Origin: HXMU1420-2 sp040830545 | GTDB taxonomy: Bacteria; Pseudomonadota; Alphaproteobacteria; Rhodobacterales; Rhodobacteraceae | Direction: 5' to 3' | Length of the DNA: 22,417 bases | Assembly: GCA_040830545.1 (NCBI GenBank) | Contig: JBFOMB010000065.1 | Coordinates: 1 to 22,417, forward strand | Part shown: one piece after another, positions 1-7,520 of the stretch | Numbering within the stretch: position 1 is the first letter of the stretch | Layout: every line of letters begins with the position of its first letter | Position numbers and translations under genes: made by a program | The notes under the pieces: generated by a model | Seen by the model: the letters and a program-made list of their open reading frames with translations, nothing else | Told to the model about the DNA's origin: nothing | The model's database searches: none

Positions 1-272
1 GACACGGTTGTGGCCACGAACAGCATGATCGCCGACAGCCGGTCCATACGGATCGCCCATTCGGTCGCCAGCGTACCGCTTTCGATGAAGCGCATGACCG
101 GGATGCTTTCGGTCACGCCGTCAAAGCGGAAGAACACGATCCAGCTGAGCAGACAGGCCAGGAACAACAGCCCCGTGGCGATCCACTGCGCGGCGGCCTC
201 ACCGATGATCCGCCAGCCGAAGCCACACAGGATCGCGCCGATCAGGGGGGCAAAGAGGATAGTGGTTTCCAT
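1..272 (-). CDS. nuoL: NADH-quinone oxidoreductase subunit L, N-terminal part (cut by window edge)
   Basis: This is the first 90 or so residues of the large antiporter-like proton-pumping subunit at the distal end of the complex I membrane arm. The protein begins METTILFAPLIGAILCGF, and two hydrophobic segments (about residues 4-22 and 30-48) are followed by a periplasmic-type loop with the typical segment EWAIRMDRLSAIMLF. The rest of the gene continues beyond base 1. The start at 272 is preceded by a GAAAGGGG ribosome site about 8 bases upstream. It follows nuoK and one secreted protein, with a 30-base gap, in the usual J-K-L order. Identification rests on position plus the NuoL-like N terminus. 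Confidence 0.9.
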   Translation of the reverse strand, partial: METTILFAPLIGAILCGFGWRIIGEAAAQWIATGLLFLACLLSWIVFFRFDGVTESIPVMRFIESGTLATEWAIRMDRLSAIMLFVATTV

Positions 273-302
273 GCGCTCAGCCCCTTTCGCTCGAAGCAGT
301 CA

Positions 303-863
303 TCATTTGTTTGCTCCCGTGCTACCCGGATAGAACACGGCACATCCGCAATAGGGGTTGTACCGGTTGCGTTTCTTCATCCGACTCAAGTCCTGGGTCA
401 GGTCGGTCGTGTAGGTCAGCCCCGCCCGCTGCGCAACGGCAGCAATGTCGCTGATCGTGGTGGTCGAGGTCAGGCGGATCGGACCCTTGGGATGCTGGAT
501 CACGGCGATGGAGGTGGACGGCCCACCGCCAAGATCGACATTGTCCTGCGGATCAACGACCCCTTCAACGAAAATGCCCTGCCCCGCGTTGCAATCGACA
601 ACAACCAGACGCTCATATACCCGGCACACCGCCGCCTCGTTGACCTTTTGGCCGACCTTGCCACCGCCAATGTCGATGGCCTTGTTGCCCCAGATTGAGG
701 TATCGTAGTGCCCTTCGGCCTGGGTAAAGGCGCAATTGCCCTCCACCTTGATCCGCTTGTCGGCCCACAGTGGCTGGGGCGGCAACGGCTCGCACGCCAG
801 CGCCGCGCCGGTCCAGACTGGGACCGACGCCAGAAACGCCGCGATATGGAGCCAAAGCCGCAT
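303..863 (-). CDS. Secreted hypothetical protein with C-terminal CGC motif, between nuoK and nuoL
   Basis: The 186-residue product starts MRLWLHIAAFLASVPVWTGA, a clear Sec signal peptide with probable cleavage after ALA near residue 23, so it should act in the periplasm. The mature part is rich in glycine and beta-strand-type sequence, and has cysteines near residues 24, 43, 81 and 91 and a C-terminal NPYCGC segment. I do not recognise a named domain. The start lies one base after the nuoK stop (TGA-C-ATG), so it is surely co-translated with nuoK. Its layout (signal peptide, a central V-DC/V-NC strand, a tail ending in CGC) resembles the product of 1398-1898, which suggests a divergent paralogue. 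An accessory role in folding or assembly of the periplasmic face of complex I is inference only. Confidence 0.8.
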   Translation of the reverse strand: MRLWLHIAAFLASVPVWTGAALACEPLPPQPLWADKRIKVEGNCAFTQAEGHYDTSIWGNKAIDIGGGKVGQKVNEAAVCRVYERLVVVDCNAGQGIFVEGVVDPQDNVDLGGGPSTSIAVIQHPKGPIRLTSTTTISDIAAVAQRAGLTYTTDLTQDLSRMKKRNRYNPYCGCAVFYPGSTGANK

Positions 864-864
864 G

Positions 865-1170
865 TCAGCCTTTCATCACGTTGACGTCTTCGACGTCGAT
901 GGTGCCGCGGTTGCGGAAGAAACACACAAGGATCGCAAGGCCAATCGCCGACTCAGCGGCGGCGACGGTCAGCACAAACAGGGTAAAGACCTGCCCAACC
1001 AGATCGTTCAGGAAATGCGAAAACGCCACGAGGTTGATGTTCACTGCCAAAAGCATCAGTTCGATGCTCATCAGCAGAATGATCACATTCTTGCGGTTCA
1101 GGAAAAGCCCGAAGATGCCGATGACAAACAGCGTTCCCGCCACTGTCAGGTAATGTTCAAGTCCGATCAT
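865..1170 (-). CDS. nuoK: NADH-quinone oxidoreductase subunit K
   Basis: The 101-residue membrane subunit (MnhC/MrpC-like) has three transmembrane helices at about residues 5-24, 29-49 and 59-84. The conserved membrane glutamates are visible: Glu37 in SIELMLLAVN and Glu73 in AAESAIGLAI, matching the proton-path glutamates of Escherichia coli NuoK. Length is normal for the family. It sits between nuoJ and nuoL as expected, but is separated from nuoJ by two small accessory genes and by a tandem palindrome at 1196-1239. The following gene begins one base after its stop. The ATG start gives the canonical MIGLEHYL N terminus. Confidence 0.97.
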   Translation of the reverse strand: MIGLEHYLTVAGTLFVIGIFGLFLNRKNVIILLMSIELMLLAVNINLVAFSHFLNDLVGQVFTLFVLTVAAAESAIGLAILVCFFRNRGTIDVEDVNVMKG

Positions 1171-1195
1171 CCGTCCCGTCCTTTTCTACCGGGGC

Positions 1196-1239
1196 CCGGA
1201 ATTCTCAAGAATTCCGGTGCGAATTTTTCAAAAATTCGC
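1196..1239. repeat. Two tandem perfect palindromes (REP-like) in the nuoK leader
   Basis: Two perfect inverted repeats lie back to back. The first has 10-base arms, CCGGAATTCT at 1196-1205 and AGAATTCCGG at 1208-1217, around CA. The second has 10-base arms, GCGAATTTTT at 1219-1228 and AAAAATTCGC at 1230-1239, around one C. The cores are nearly the same sequence (GAATT, a short pyrimidine/purine centre, AATTC). In the minus-strand transcript both would fold into tight hairpins between the 59-residue gene and nuoK. The second overlaps the last codons of the upstream gene. The look is that of a REP/REPIN-type intergenic repeat or an RNA-processing element; a terminator is unlikely because nuoK and nuoL lie downstream. 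Confidence 0.75.
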
Positions 1240-1407
1240 TTGGCCCAGTCCTTTCCGTCTTGAATTCCAGTCCCGCAACCAGCGCAGGCCGAAGAATGTC
1301 GCAACCGCCTTCACCGCGTAAAGCGCAGCAAAACCCGCGTAGCCAAACGTCTGAATGGCCGCGTCGAACATGCCGACAAACAGGCTGGCGATCAGGTTCA
1401 GTTCCAT
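1228..1407 (-). CDS. 59-residue membrane protein, unknown function
   Basis: The product starts MELNLIASLFVGMFDAAI and is hydrophobic and small-residue rich over about residues 4-45. It ends in a basic tail (RWLRDWNSRRKG), so it should be one or two membrane helices with a cytoplasmic C terminus. I prefer the ATG at 1407 because GAGG lies 7 bases before it and it overlaps the end of the preceding secreted-protein gene; an upstream in-frame start at 1431 would add eight Arg/Gly-rich residues. The last codons run into the second palindrome at 1219-1239. It might be a supernumerary subunit or assembly peptide of the membrane arm, judged only by its place between nuoJ and nuoK. Confidence 0.7.
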   Translation of the reverse strand: MELNLIASLFVGMFDAAIQTFGYAGFAALYAVKAVATFFGLRWLRDWNSRRKGLGQANF

Positions 1408-1898
1408 GCCGCCACCTCGTCGCAACCGCATGTCGCCTCGGTCTCGCGCAGTTCGATCAGGGTGTTGCCATAAACCGCCTTGGCCGCGCTGCGCACGTCG
1501 CGGAATTGTACGTTGCGCCCAGCCTGCATGTCATCGCGCAGGAACTCCGTCGCGCTCAGCGCAATCCGCACCTCGCTGGGATGGGCGTTTACGTTCAACG
1601 CCAGAATGCGCCGCGTGGCGCAGTTGACCAGCCGCACGCCGTTGAATTCGTGCAAGGCCTGAATGCTTTTGGAGCGGTAGCCATAGACCCCATCCGCGCC
1701 CGGTTCATAGGGGTCGGCATATCCTTCGATGGTGATCGGGCCGGCGGAGGTCTGCGCGAACAGGTCCAAGTCCCAGACCTGCATGTCACTTTCAATCCCG
1801 TCACAGGGCGGCAACGGCGTCAGCGCCTGTGCCTGCCCTACGGCCAGAATGGCGGCGACACATGCCGCGCGCGGGATATGGGTGAAAGCCCCCGTCAC
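1398..1898 (-). CDS. Secreted hypothetical protein with C-terminal CGC motif, after nuoJ
   Basis: The 166-residue product has an N-terminal signal peptide (basic start, then ACVAAILAVGQAQA, likely cleaved after AQA near residue 25). The mature chain carries CDG, a VRLVNCATRR strand, and TCGCDEV near the C terminus, so cysteines probably pair or bind metal in the periplasm. The start is GTG at 1898, four bases after the nuoJ stop, with AGGGG about 11 bases upstream. No named family is recognised. It resembles the 303-863 product in overall plan (signal peptide, NC/DC strand, CGC near the end). Both are interleaved with nuoJ, nuoK and nuoL. The function is unknown. Confidence 0.78.
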   Translation of the reverse strand: MTGAFTHIPRAACVAAILAVGQAQALTPLPPCDGIESDMQVWDLDLFAQTSAGPITIEGYADPYEPGADGVYGYRSKSIQALHEFNGVRLVNCATRRILALNVNAHPSEVRIALSATEFLRDDMQAGRNVQFRDVRSAAKAVYGNTLIELRETEATCGCDEVAAWN

Positions 1899-1902
1899 GT
1901 GA

Positions 1903-2505
1903 TCAGAGCCCCTGCCCCGGTTTCACGTCTTTCAATTCCATCGCCTGTGCCGGATCGCGATAGATCTGGGCCAGGATGTCCTGCCGCTTGACGTCCGCGC
2001 GGTGGCGCAGGGTCAGGACGATCGCGCCGATCATGGCGACCAGCAGGATCAGGCCGGACAGCTGGAACAGCAGGAAGTACTGATCATAAAGGATCAGGCC
2101 CAGCGCCTCGGTATTGTGGCGATCCTCGGGCGTCACATTGGCGCGCAGCCCCTCAGCGGCGGCGTTGGTTTCCCATGCGCCATAGGCCATCACGAACTGC
2201 ATCAGGATCACCACGCCGATCAGCAACGCCAGCGGCATGTATTTCGCCATCTCGGCCTTCAGCTCGGCAAAATCGACATCCAGCATCATGACCACAAACA
2301 GGAACAGCACCGCAACCGCGCCCACGTAGACGACGATCATCAGCATCGCGACAAATTCGGCCCCCAGCAGGACAAACAGCCCGGCCGAGGACAGGAAGGC
2401 CAGGATCAGCCACAGGACCGAGTGTACGGGGTTGCGGCTGATCACCGTGAAAAACCCGCCCGCCACCGCGCTGATGGCAAAAAGGTAAAAGGCAAAAGCG
2501 CTCAT
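1903..2505 (-). CDS. nuoJ: NADH-quinone oxidoreductase subunit J
   Basis: The 200-residue membrane subunit next to NuoK and NuoA starts MSAFAFYLFAISAVAGGFF. It has five hydrophobic helices, including the conserved helix EFVAMLMIVVYVGAVAVLFLFVVMML cut into VYVGAVAVLFLF and the following D-V-D-F turn, which holds the pi-bulge of the family (helix 3). Length is usual for alphaproteobacteria. The reading frame is open further upstream, but the ATG at 2505 overlaps the TGA of the preceding gene (ATGA) and has GGAGA about 8 bases before it, so I take this start. A secreted-protein gene follows four bases after the stop. Confidence 0.96.
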   Translation of the reverse strand: MSAFAFYLFAISAVAGGFFTVISRNPVHSVLWLILAFLSSAGLFVLLGAEFVAMLMIVVYVGAVAVLFLFVVMMLDVDFAELKAEMAKYMPLALLIGVVILMQFVMAYGAWETNAAAEGLRANVTPEDRHNTEALGLILYDQYFLLFQLSGLILLVAMIGAIVLTLRHRADVKRQDILAQIYRDPAQAMELKDVKPGQGL

Positions 2506-2912
2506 GGCGTCTCTCCTTCGCTGTCGTTCAGCGCGTCCTGTGCCAGATCCAGCGCGCGACTCATCGCGGGGATTCCGGCAAACACGGACATCTGCCCGAT
2601 GGCTTCGACGATTTCCTGCTTGCGCGCGCCCGCTTCCAGCGCGTGGCGCACGGTCTGGCGCAGGGCGGTTTCGTTCTGTGCGCCCTGCATGGTCAGGCCT
2701 GCCAACGTCAGCAGCAGTCGGGTTTTGGCGTCCAGACCTTCGGAATTGATGGTGTTGCCGAACCAAAGCTCCATCAGCTCTTTGGGCATGGTTGGCCAGA
2801 GCTTTTCGAATTCCTTGGGCGAGAAGGATTCCAGCGCGGGATTGAAGGCTTTCGCCATTTCCTGCGCTTGCGAGATCATCGCCTCGAACGGATTGGTCGG
2901 CTTATCACTCAT
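2502..2912 (-). CDS. Carboxymuconolactone decarboxylase (CMD/AhpD-like) family protein without cysteines
   Basis: The 136-residue soluble helical protein has a C-terminal half (about residues 55-125: TRLLLTLAGLTMQGAQNETALRQ, then ALEAGARKQEIVEAIGQMSVFAGIPA in two parts) that fits the CMD fold. The family includes gamma-carboxymuconolactone decarboxylases and the peroxidase AhpD. There is no cysteine in the whole chain, so the CxxC redox chemistry of AhpD is absent. The N-terminal 50 residues (NPFEAMISQAQEMAKAF, later MELWFG) resemble phasin-like or oligomerisation helices. It overlaps nuoI upstream and nuoJ downstream by four bases (ATGA at both ends), so it is fully coupled to complex I synthesis. 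Family confidence is good, function unknown. Confidence 0.8.
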   Translation of the reverse strand: MSDKPTNPFEAMISQAQEMAKAFNPALESFSPKEFEKLWPTMPKELMELWFGNTINSEGLDAKTRLLLTLAGLTMQGAQNETALRQTVRHALEAGARKQEIVEAIGQMSVFAGIPAMSRALDLAQDALNDSEGETP

Positions 2913-3403
2913 CGGTAGGGCGCGTCCATTTCCAGGTTGCGCGCGATTTCCGCTTCCCAGCGTTCGCCGTTCTCCAGCAGCTTTTCCTTGTTATAGAACA
3001 GCTCTTCGCGGGTTTCGGTGGCGAATTCGAAATTCGGACCTTCGACAATCGCATCCACCGGGCAGGCCTCCTGACAGAAGCCGCAATAGATGCATTTGGT
3101 CATGTCGATATCGTACCGCGTGGTGCGGCGGCTGCCGTCTTCACGCGGTTCAGCGTCGATGGTGATGGCCTGCGCGGGGCAGACGGCCTCGCACAGTTTG
3201 CAGGCGATGCAGCGCTCTTCGCCATTGGGATAGCGGCGCAGAGCGTGTTCACCCCGGAAACGCGGGCTCAGCGGGCCTTTTTCGTGGGGGTAGTTCACCG
3301 TGGCCTTGGGCGCAAAGAAGTATTTGAACCCCAGGCGGAACCCTTTGATGAAATCGGCCAGCAGGAAATACTTGGCTGCGCGGGTATAGTCGATCTGCGT
3401 CAT
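2909..3403 (-). CDS. nuoI: NADH-quinone oxidoreductase subunit I
   Basis: The 164-residue protein is the two-[4Fe-4S] ferredoxin-like subunit (centres N6a and N6b) that links NuoG to NuoB. The ligand sets are complete: CIACKLCEAVCP at Cys65, 68, 71, 75 and CIYCGFCQEACP at Cys104, 107, 110, 114. The N terminus (AKYFLLADFIKGFRLGFKYFF) is the amphipathic helix that lies on the membrane. The start at 3403 overlaps the TGA of the 66-residue gene upstream, and its own stop overlaps the next start. Length and motifs are standard. Confidence 0.98.
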   Translation of the reverse strand: MTQIDYTRAAKYFLLADFIKGFRLGFKYFFAPKATVNYPHEKGPLSPRFRGEHALRRYPNGEERCIACKLCEAVCPAQAITIDAEPREDGSRRTTRYDIDMTKCIYCGFCQEACPVDAIVEGPNFEFATETREELFYNKEKLLENGERWEAEIARNLEMDAPYR

Positions 3404-3600
3404 GCTGCCTTCTCCGCCTGTGCCTCGGGGGCTGCGACCTGATCGGCGGCCCAGCGGAACATCGCGGCGGCAATCTTCTGCGCCTCGGGTCCGGCCAATT
3501 GGTCGTCCGCCGCACCGATTGCGGAACCGATGCCGCCCGCCAGGTCGATCAGGTCGATGTAGCGTGCATTGAGGATAGCGGTTTTCAGATCATCCTGCAT
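3400..3600 (-). CDS. 66-residue helical protein between nuoH and nuoI, unknown function
   Basis: The product starts MQDDLKTAILNARYIDLIDLAGG and is predicted helical, alanine-rich and acidic, without a signal peptide or membrane helix and without cysteines. It is a cytoplasmic type. Coding is supported by context: its ATG sits one base after the nuoH stop (TGA-C-ATG) and its TGA overlaps the nuoI start, so both junctions are tight. No family is recognised. It could be a small supernumerary subunit or chaperone for NuoH or NuoI. Confidence 0.72.
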   Translation of the reverse strand: MQDDLKTAILNARYIDLIDLAGGIGSAIGAADDQLAGPEAQKIAAAMFRWAADQVAAPEAQAEKAA

Positions 3601-3601
3601 G

Positions 3602-4639
3602 TCAGGCCCCCGTACTCCAGCGGGCGAAGACGCCCCAGAACCAGCCGAACTTGGCGGCGAAACTTACGAACACGACCCAGAACAGCGACATGGGCAGGAA
3701 CACTTTCCACCCCAGCCGCATCAGCTGGTCGTAGCGATAGCGCGGTGTGATCGCCTTCACCATCGAGAAGAAGAAAAACACCAGCAGCATCTTCAGCACC
3801 ATCCACAGGATGCCGTCAGGCAAGCCCGGGATGGGCGACAGCCAGCCGCCGAAGAACAGCAGCGACACCAGCGCACACATCAGCACCACGGCCACCAGTT
3901 CACCGATCATGAACAGCAGGAAAGGCGTGGAGGAATACTCCACCTGATAGCCCGCCACCAGTTCTGATTCCGCCTCGGGCAGGTCAAAGGGCGGGCGGTT
4001 GGTTTCCGCCAGGGCCGAGATGAAGAAAAGGAACAGCATCGGGAAATGCGGCAACCAGTACCAGCTGAGCAGGCCTGCGCCCTCTTGTGCATTGACGATG
4101 TCGCCAAAGTTCATCGACCCGGTGGAGATGATCACGCCGATGATGATCAGGCCGATGGAGACCTCGTAGGAAATCATCTGTGCCGCCGACCGCAGCGAGC
4201 CAAGGAACGGGTATTTGGAGTTCGAGGCCCAGCCACCCATGATCACGCCATAGACCTCAAGGGAGGACACGGCAAAGACGTAGAGGATGGCGACGTTGAT
4301 GTCCGCAAGCACCCAGCCATCGTTGAACGGGATCACCGCCCATGCGATCAGCGCCATGACCAGGCTGATCATCGGGGCCAGGAAGAACACCGTGCGATCC
4401 GCGCCCGCAGGCACCACGATTTCCTTCACGATGTATTTCAGGAAATCCGCAAAACTCTGCATCAAACCGAATACGCCGACCACGTTGGGCCCGCGCCGGA
4501 TCTGCACCGCCGCCCAGATTTTGCGGTCCGCGTACATCAAGAAGGCCAACGCCACCAGCAGCGGCACAACAACCAAAAGGATCTGTGCCACGACAACAAG
4601 CAGGATGCCTAAAGTGGTGTTGGAGAAAAACTCAGCCAT
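3602..4639 (-). CDS. nuoH: NADH-quinone oxidoreductase subunit H
   Basis: The 345-residue polytopic subunit joins the membrane arm to the quinone cavity. Recognisable family segments are MYADRKIWAAVQIRRGPNVV, GLMQSFADFLKYIVKE, the loop ALAETNRPPFDLPEAESELV with conserved acidic residues, and GYQVEYSS. About eight hydrophobic helices are visible. In the C-terminal loop ITPRYRYDQLMRLGWKVFLP is the usual signature. Length is normal. It starts ATG at 4639, six bases after the stop of a lipoprotein gene, in the usual G-(x)-H-(x)-I order. Confidence 0.98.
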   Translation of the reverse strand: MAEFFSNTTLGILLVVVAQILLVVVPLLVALAFLMYADRKIWAAVQIRRGPNVVGVFGLMQSFADFLKYIVKEIVVPAGADRTVFFLAPMISLVMALIAWAVIPFNDGWVLADINVAILYVFAVSSLEVYGVIMGGWASNSKYPFLGSLRSAAQMISYEVSIGLIIIGVIISTGSMNFGDIVNAQEGAGLLSWYWLPHFPMLFLFFISALAETNRPPFDLPEAESELVAGYQVEYSSTPFLLFMIGELVAVVLMCALVSLLFFGGWLSPIPGLPDGILWMVLKMLLVFFFFSMVKAITPRYRYDQLMRLGWKVFLPMSLFWVVFVSFAAKFGWFWGVFARWSTGA

Positions 4640-4645
4640 AGGTCC

Positions 4646-5041
4646 TCACACCGTGGGTATTCCATTTTCCGCACAAGCCGCCACGACCACTTCCGCATCT
4701 ATCGTACGCAGTCCGGACGGCAAGGATGGCGAGATGGTGTAAACAGCATCTGCGGTCCAGATTCCAGACTCTTCCTCAACATTTGTGCGTAAATGACGCG
4801 CAAAACCGTAACCTCGGATTAACGCGTACTGCGCGGCAGCGCATTCGGAGTATTTTGCCGCAAGCTCGGGCGTGTCAGGGCCGGTCACCCGCGCGCCGAA
4901 CTGAACCAGGTCACCGTCCAGCAACCGGGTCTGCACGCCCAGATACTCGGTCGGCGCGGGCGTGTCAGAGGCGGTTTCTTCCGTCTCGCACGCCGCCAGC
5001 GCCAGAACCGACATAACAGGCCATATGACGGGCCGGATCAT
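4646..5041 (-). CDS. Lipoprotein of unknown function between nuoG and nuoH
   Basis: The 131-residue product starts MIRPVIWPVMSVLALAACETEE. This is a short lipoprotein signal peptide with lipobox LAAC (Cys18) and an Asp/Glu/Thr/Pro-rich linker. The mature domain contains three further cysteines (SECAAAQ, VVAACAENG) and the segment QYALIRGYGFARHLRTNVEEESGIWTAD in two parts. It should be anchored at the outer face of the inner membrane or in the outer membrane. The ATG at 5041 overlaps the last base of the nuoG stop (TAATG), which fixes the start and rules out the longer upstream frame. No named family is recognised. Confidence 0.8.
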   Translation of the reverse strand: MIRPVIWPVMSVLALAACETEETASDTPAPTEYLGVQTRLLDGDLVQFGARVTGPDTPELAAKYSECAAAQYALIRGYGFARHLRTNVEEESGIWTADAVYTISPSLPSGLRTIDAEVVVAACAENGIPTV

Positions 5042-7065
5042 TATTCTGCGGCGATCTTGGCCTCGCCCCGCGATTTGGAGTTTCGACTGAGCTCGGCCAT
5101 CAGGGCCGAGGCGCGGGCAATCGGGTTCGTCAGGTAGAAATCCGACAAGGTTACACCCAGATCGCCGCCCGCAGGTGCAGGCAGATCGGGAATCAGCCAC
5201 TCGTTTTCCGGCACGGCGTCGATCTTGCCTAGATGCGGCACGTCCTTGACCAGCATCTGACGCAACTGCGCCATGGAATCAAACGGCAGAGCGGAACCCA
5301 GTTCGCCCGACAGCGCGCGCAGGATCGCCCAGTTTTCCTTGGCCTCTCCCGGTGCAAAGATTGCGCGCAAGGCCAGTTGCGGGCGGCCTTCGGTGTTGAC
5401 GAACAGGCCGGGTTCTTCGGTGTAGGCAGCGCCCGGCAGGATCACGTCCGCCCGATGAGCGCCCCGGTCGCCGTGGCTGCCCTGGTAGATCACAAACGAC
5501 CCAGTCGCGATTTCAATTTCGTCCGCGCCCAGGTTGTAGATCACGTCGGCCTCTTGCAGCGCCGCCATGCCGTTTTCGTTCACCGCGCCCACATCCATCG
5601 CGCCAACACGCGAGGCGGCAGTGTGCAGCACCAGCAAGCCGGATTTAGTCGACTCGGCCAGACGCATCGCCTGCGCCAGCACCTTGTCCCCATCCGCGCG
5701 GGTCAACGCCGCCTGTCCAACGATGATGATGGAGTCCTTTTCGCCCACTGCCGCGTGATCGCGGGTCAGCAGGTCGGCCATAACCTCGGGGCTCGTGCCG
5801 ATATGCGTGTAGTCATAGGTCAGGTCCACTGCCTGACCGATCACACCGACATTTGCGCCTGCCAGCCATGCCTTGCGGATGCGTGCATTCAGAACCGGTG
5901 CTTCGTCGCGGGGGTTCGTGCCGATCAGCATGATGGCTTCGGCGGTGTCGATGTCCTCGATCGTGGCCGTACCGGCATAGGCCGCACGGTTGTCCGAGGG
6001 TAGTTTGACCCCATCGGTGCGGCATTCCACAACACCGCCCTGCCCTTCAATCAGCTGTTTCAGCGCATAGGCTGCCTCGACCGGGGCCAGATCACCGACC
6101 AAACCGGCCAGATTCGACGCGCCCTTGATCGCCTCAGCGGCCTTACCCAGTGCCTCGGGCCAGGTGGCGTGGCGTAGTTTGCCGTTTTCGCGCACATAAG
6201 GCCGGTCCAGACGCTGACGGCGCAAACCGTCCCAGACAAACCGCGTCTTGTCGGAAATCCATTCCTCGTTCACGCCATCATGGTTGCGCGGCAGGATGCG
6301 CATCACTTCGCGCCCCTTGCTATCGACCCGGATGTTCGAGCCCAGCGCGTCCATCACGTCAATGGTTTCGGTCTTGGTCAGCTCCCAAGGCCGCGCCGTG
6401 AAGGCATAAGGTTTGGACGTCAACGCCCCCACGGGGCACAGATCAATGATGTTGCCTTGCAGGTTGGAATCGAGCGTTTCACCCAGATATGCAGTGATTT
6501 CCGCATCCTCACCCCGGCCCGTCTGGCCCATCTGGGTGATCCCGGCAACCTCGGTCGTGAACCGGACACAGCGCGTGCAGGAAATGCAGCGCGTCATGTG
6601 GGTTTCAACAAGCGGGCCCAGGTCCAGATCGTCAGTGGCGCGCTTGGCCTCAGTGAAGCGGCTGAAATCGACGCCATAGGCCATGGCCTGATCCTGCAGG
6701 TCGCATTCGCCACCCTGATCGCAGATCGGGCAATCCAGCGGGTGGTTGATCAGCAGGAATTCCATCACGCCCTCGCGGGCCTTCTTGACCATGGGCGAGT
6801 TTGTTTTGATCTCGGGCAGCTCGCCATTACGACCGCCCCGCACGTCGCGCACCTGCATCGCGCAGGACGCGGCGGGCTTGGGCGGGCCGCCAACAACCTC
6901 CACCAGACACATCCGGCAATTTCCCGCAATGGACAGCCGTTCGTGATAACAGAAGCGCGGGATTTCGACCCCCGCTTCCTCACAGGCCTGGATCAGGGTC
7001 AGCGCCCCATCCACTTCCACTTCGGTCCCGTCGATGATGATCTTGCGAAGGTCAGGCTCAGACAT
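5041..7065 (-). CDS. nuoG: NADH-quinone oxidoreductase subunit G
   Basis: The 674-residue protein is the largest peripheral subunit and carries several clusters. Residues 1-80 are a [2Fe-2S] ferredoxin domain (Cys39, 50, 53, 68; N1b). The N5 motif with one histidine is at His108, Cys112, 115, 121. N4 ligands are CISCTRC (Cys160, 163, 166) and Cys210 in CPVGALTSKP. From about 220 on it is a molybdopterin-oxidoreductase-like domain without cofactor, ending in ADVILPGAAYTEEPGLFVNTEGRPQ in parts, the usual family signature. Length is typical of alphaproteobacterial NuoG. It follows DUF5333 by three bases and overlaps the lipoprotein gene downstream by one base. Confidence 0.98.
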   Translation of the reverse strand: MSEPDLRKIIIDGTEVEVDGALTLIQACEEAGVEIPRFCYHERLSIAGNCRMCLVEVVGGPPKPAASCAMQVRDVRGGRNGELPEIKTNSPMVKKAREGVMEFLLINHPLDCPICDQGGECDLQDQAMAYGVDFSRFTEAKRATDDLDLGPLVETHMTRCISCTRCVRFTTEVAGITQMGQTGRGEDAEITAYLGETLDSNLQGNIIDLCPVGALTSKPYAFTARPWELTKTETIDVMDALGSNIRVDSKGREVMRILPRNHDGVNEEWISDKTRFVWDGLRRQRLDRPYVRENGKLRHATWPEALGKAAEAIKGASNLAGLVGDLAPVEAAYALKQLIEGQGGVVECRTDGVKLPSDNRAAYAGTATIEDIDTAEAIMLIGTNPRDEAPVLNARIRKAWLAGANVGVIGQAVDLTYDYTHIGTSPEVMADLLTRDHAAVGEKDSIIIVGQAALTRADGDKVLAQAMRLAESTKSGLLVLHTAASRVGAMDVGAVNENGMAALQEADVIYNLGADEIEIATGSFVIYQGSHGDRGAHRADVILPGAAYTEEPGLFVNTEGRPQLALRAIFAPGEAKENWAILRALSGELGSALPFDSMAQLRQMLVKDVPHLGKIDAVPENEWLIPDLPAPAGGDLGVTLSDFYLTNPIARASALMAELSRNSKSRGEAKIAAE

Positions 7066-7068
7066 GGC

Positions 7069-7479
7069 TCACTTTTCTTTCAGATAGATACCGATCGCGC
7101 TGGACCGGGCGATCTCTTTCCGGCCCAGTCTACAGAAAGTCGAGGGCTTGGCATATGTGACACCGTTGGCCGCCAAATACGCCTCTCCTTTTTTGCGCAT
7201 ACGGTTTTGCTCTGCCTTTGATTCGACATAAGCGCGAATCTCTGCATCGCTGTACCCCAGATTGTTGGCATGGGCACGCAATTGATACATTTTGTTGATC
7301 GCTTTGACACGTAAGCCATAGATGCCGTCGCAATATTCGTCGATCTCGTTTGCGATGGCGATGTAGTAGAGCGTGTCATCAATTTCCTTCACCTCACGCA
7401 GTGGCGGCTTGGCGGCCACCAGCGTCGGCATTACGACCAACAGCGGAAACAGGATCAGGGCGAAAAACGACTTGGACAT
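7069..7479 (-). CDS. DUF5333-like exported protein upstream of nuoG
   Basis: The 136-residue product starts MSKSFFALILFPLLVVMPTLVAA, a signal peptide likely cleaved after VAA (about residue 23). The mature part is helical (DDTLYYIAIANEIDEYCDGIYG; then YSDAEIRAYVESKAEQ in parts) with two cysteines (EYC and STFC) that could form a disulfide. It fits what I know as DUF5333, a Rhodobacteraceae family found beside nuoG; this assignment is from memory of the family, not a search. GGAGGG lies about 7 bases before the ATG. It opens the nuoG-to-nuoL block after the second accessory insertion, so its promoter should lie in 7480-7595. Confidence 0.75.
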   Translation of the reverse strand: MSKSFFALILFPLLVVMPTLVAAKPPLREVKEIDDTLYYIAIANEIDEYCDGIYGLRVKAINKMYQLRAHANNLGYSDAEIRAYVESKAEQNRMRKKGEAYLAANGVTYAKPSTFCRLGRKEIARSSAIGIYLKEK

Positions 7480-7520
7480 GGGGAACCCTCCGATAATGAT
7501 GGCTCCAAATCGTTAACGCC

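Noticed and set aside
2505..2766. Upstream extension of the nuoJ frame
   Set aside because: The extra 87 residues lie inside the CMD-like gene and are Arg/Gly-rich; the ATG at 2505 has a ribosome site and family-type N terminus.
4646..5200. Longer form of the lipoprotein starting inside nuoG
   Set aside because: The ATG at 5041 overlapping the nuoG stop begins directly with a lipoprotein signal peptide; the extension would bury it.
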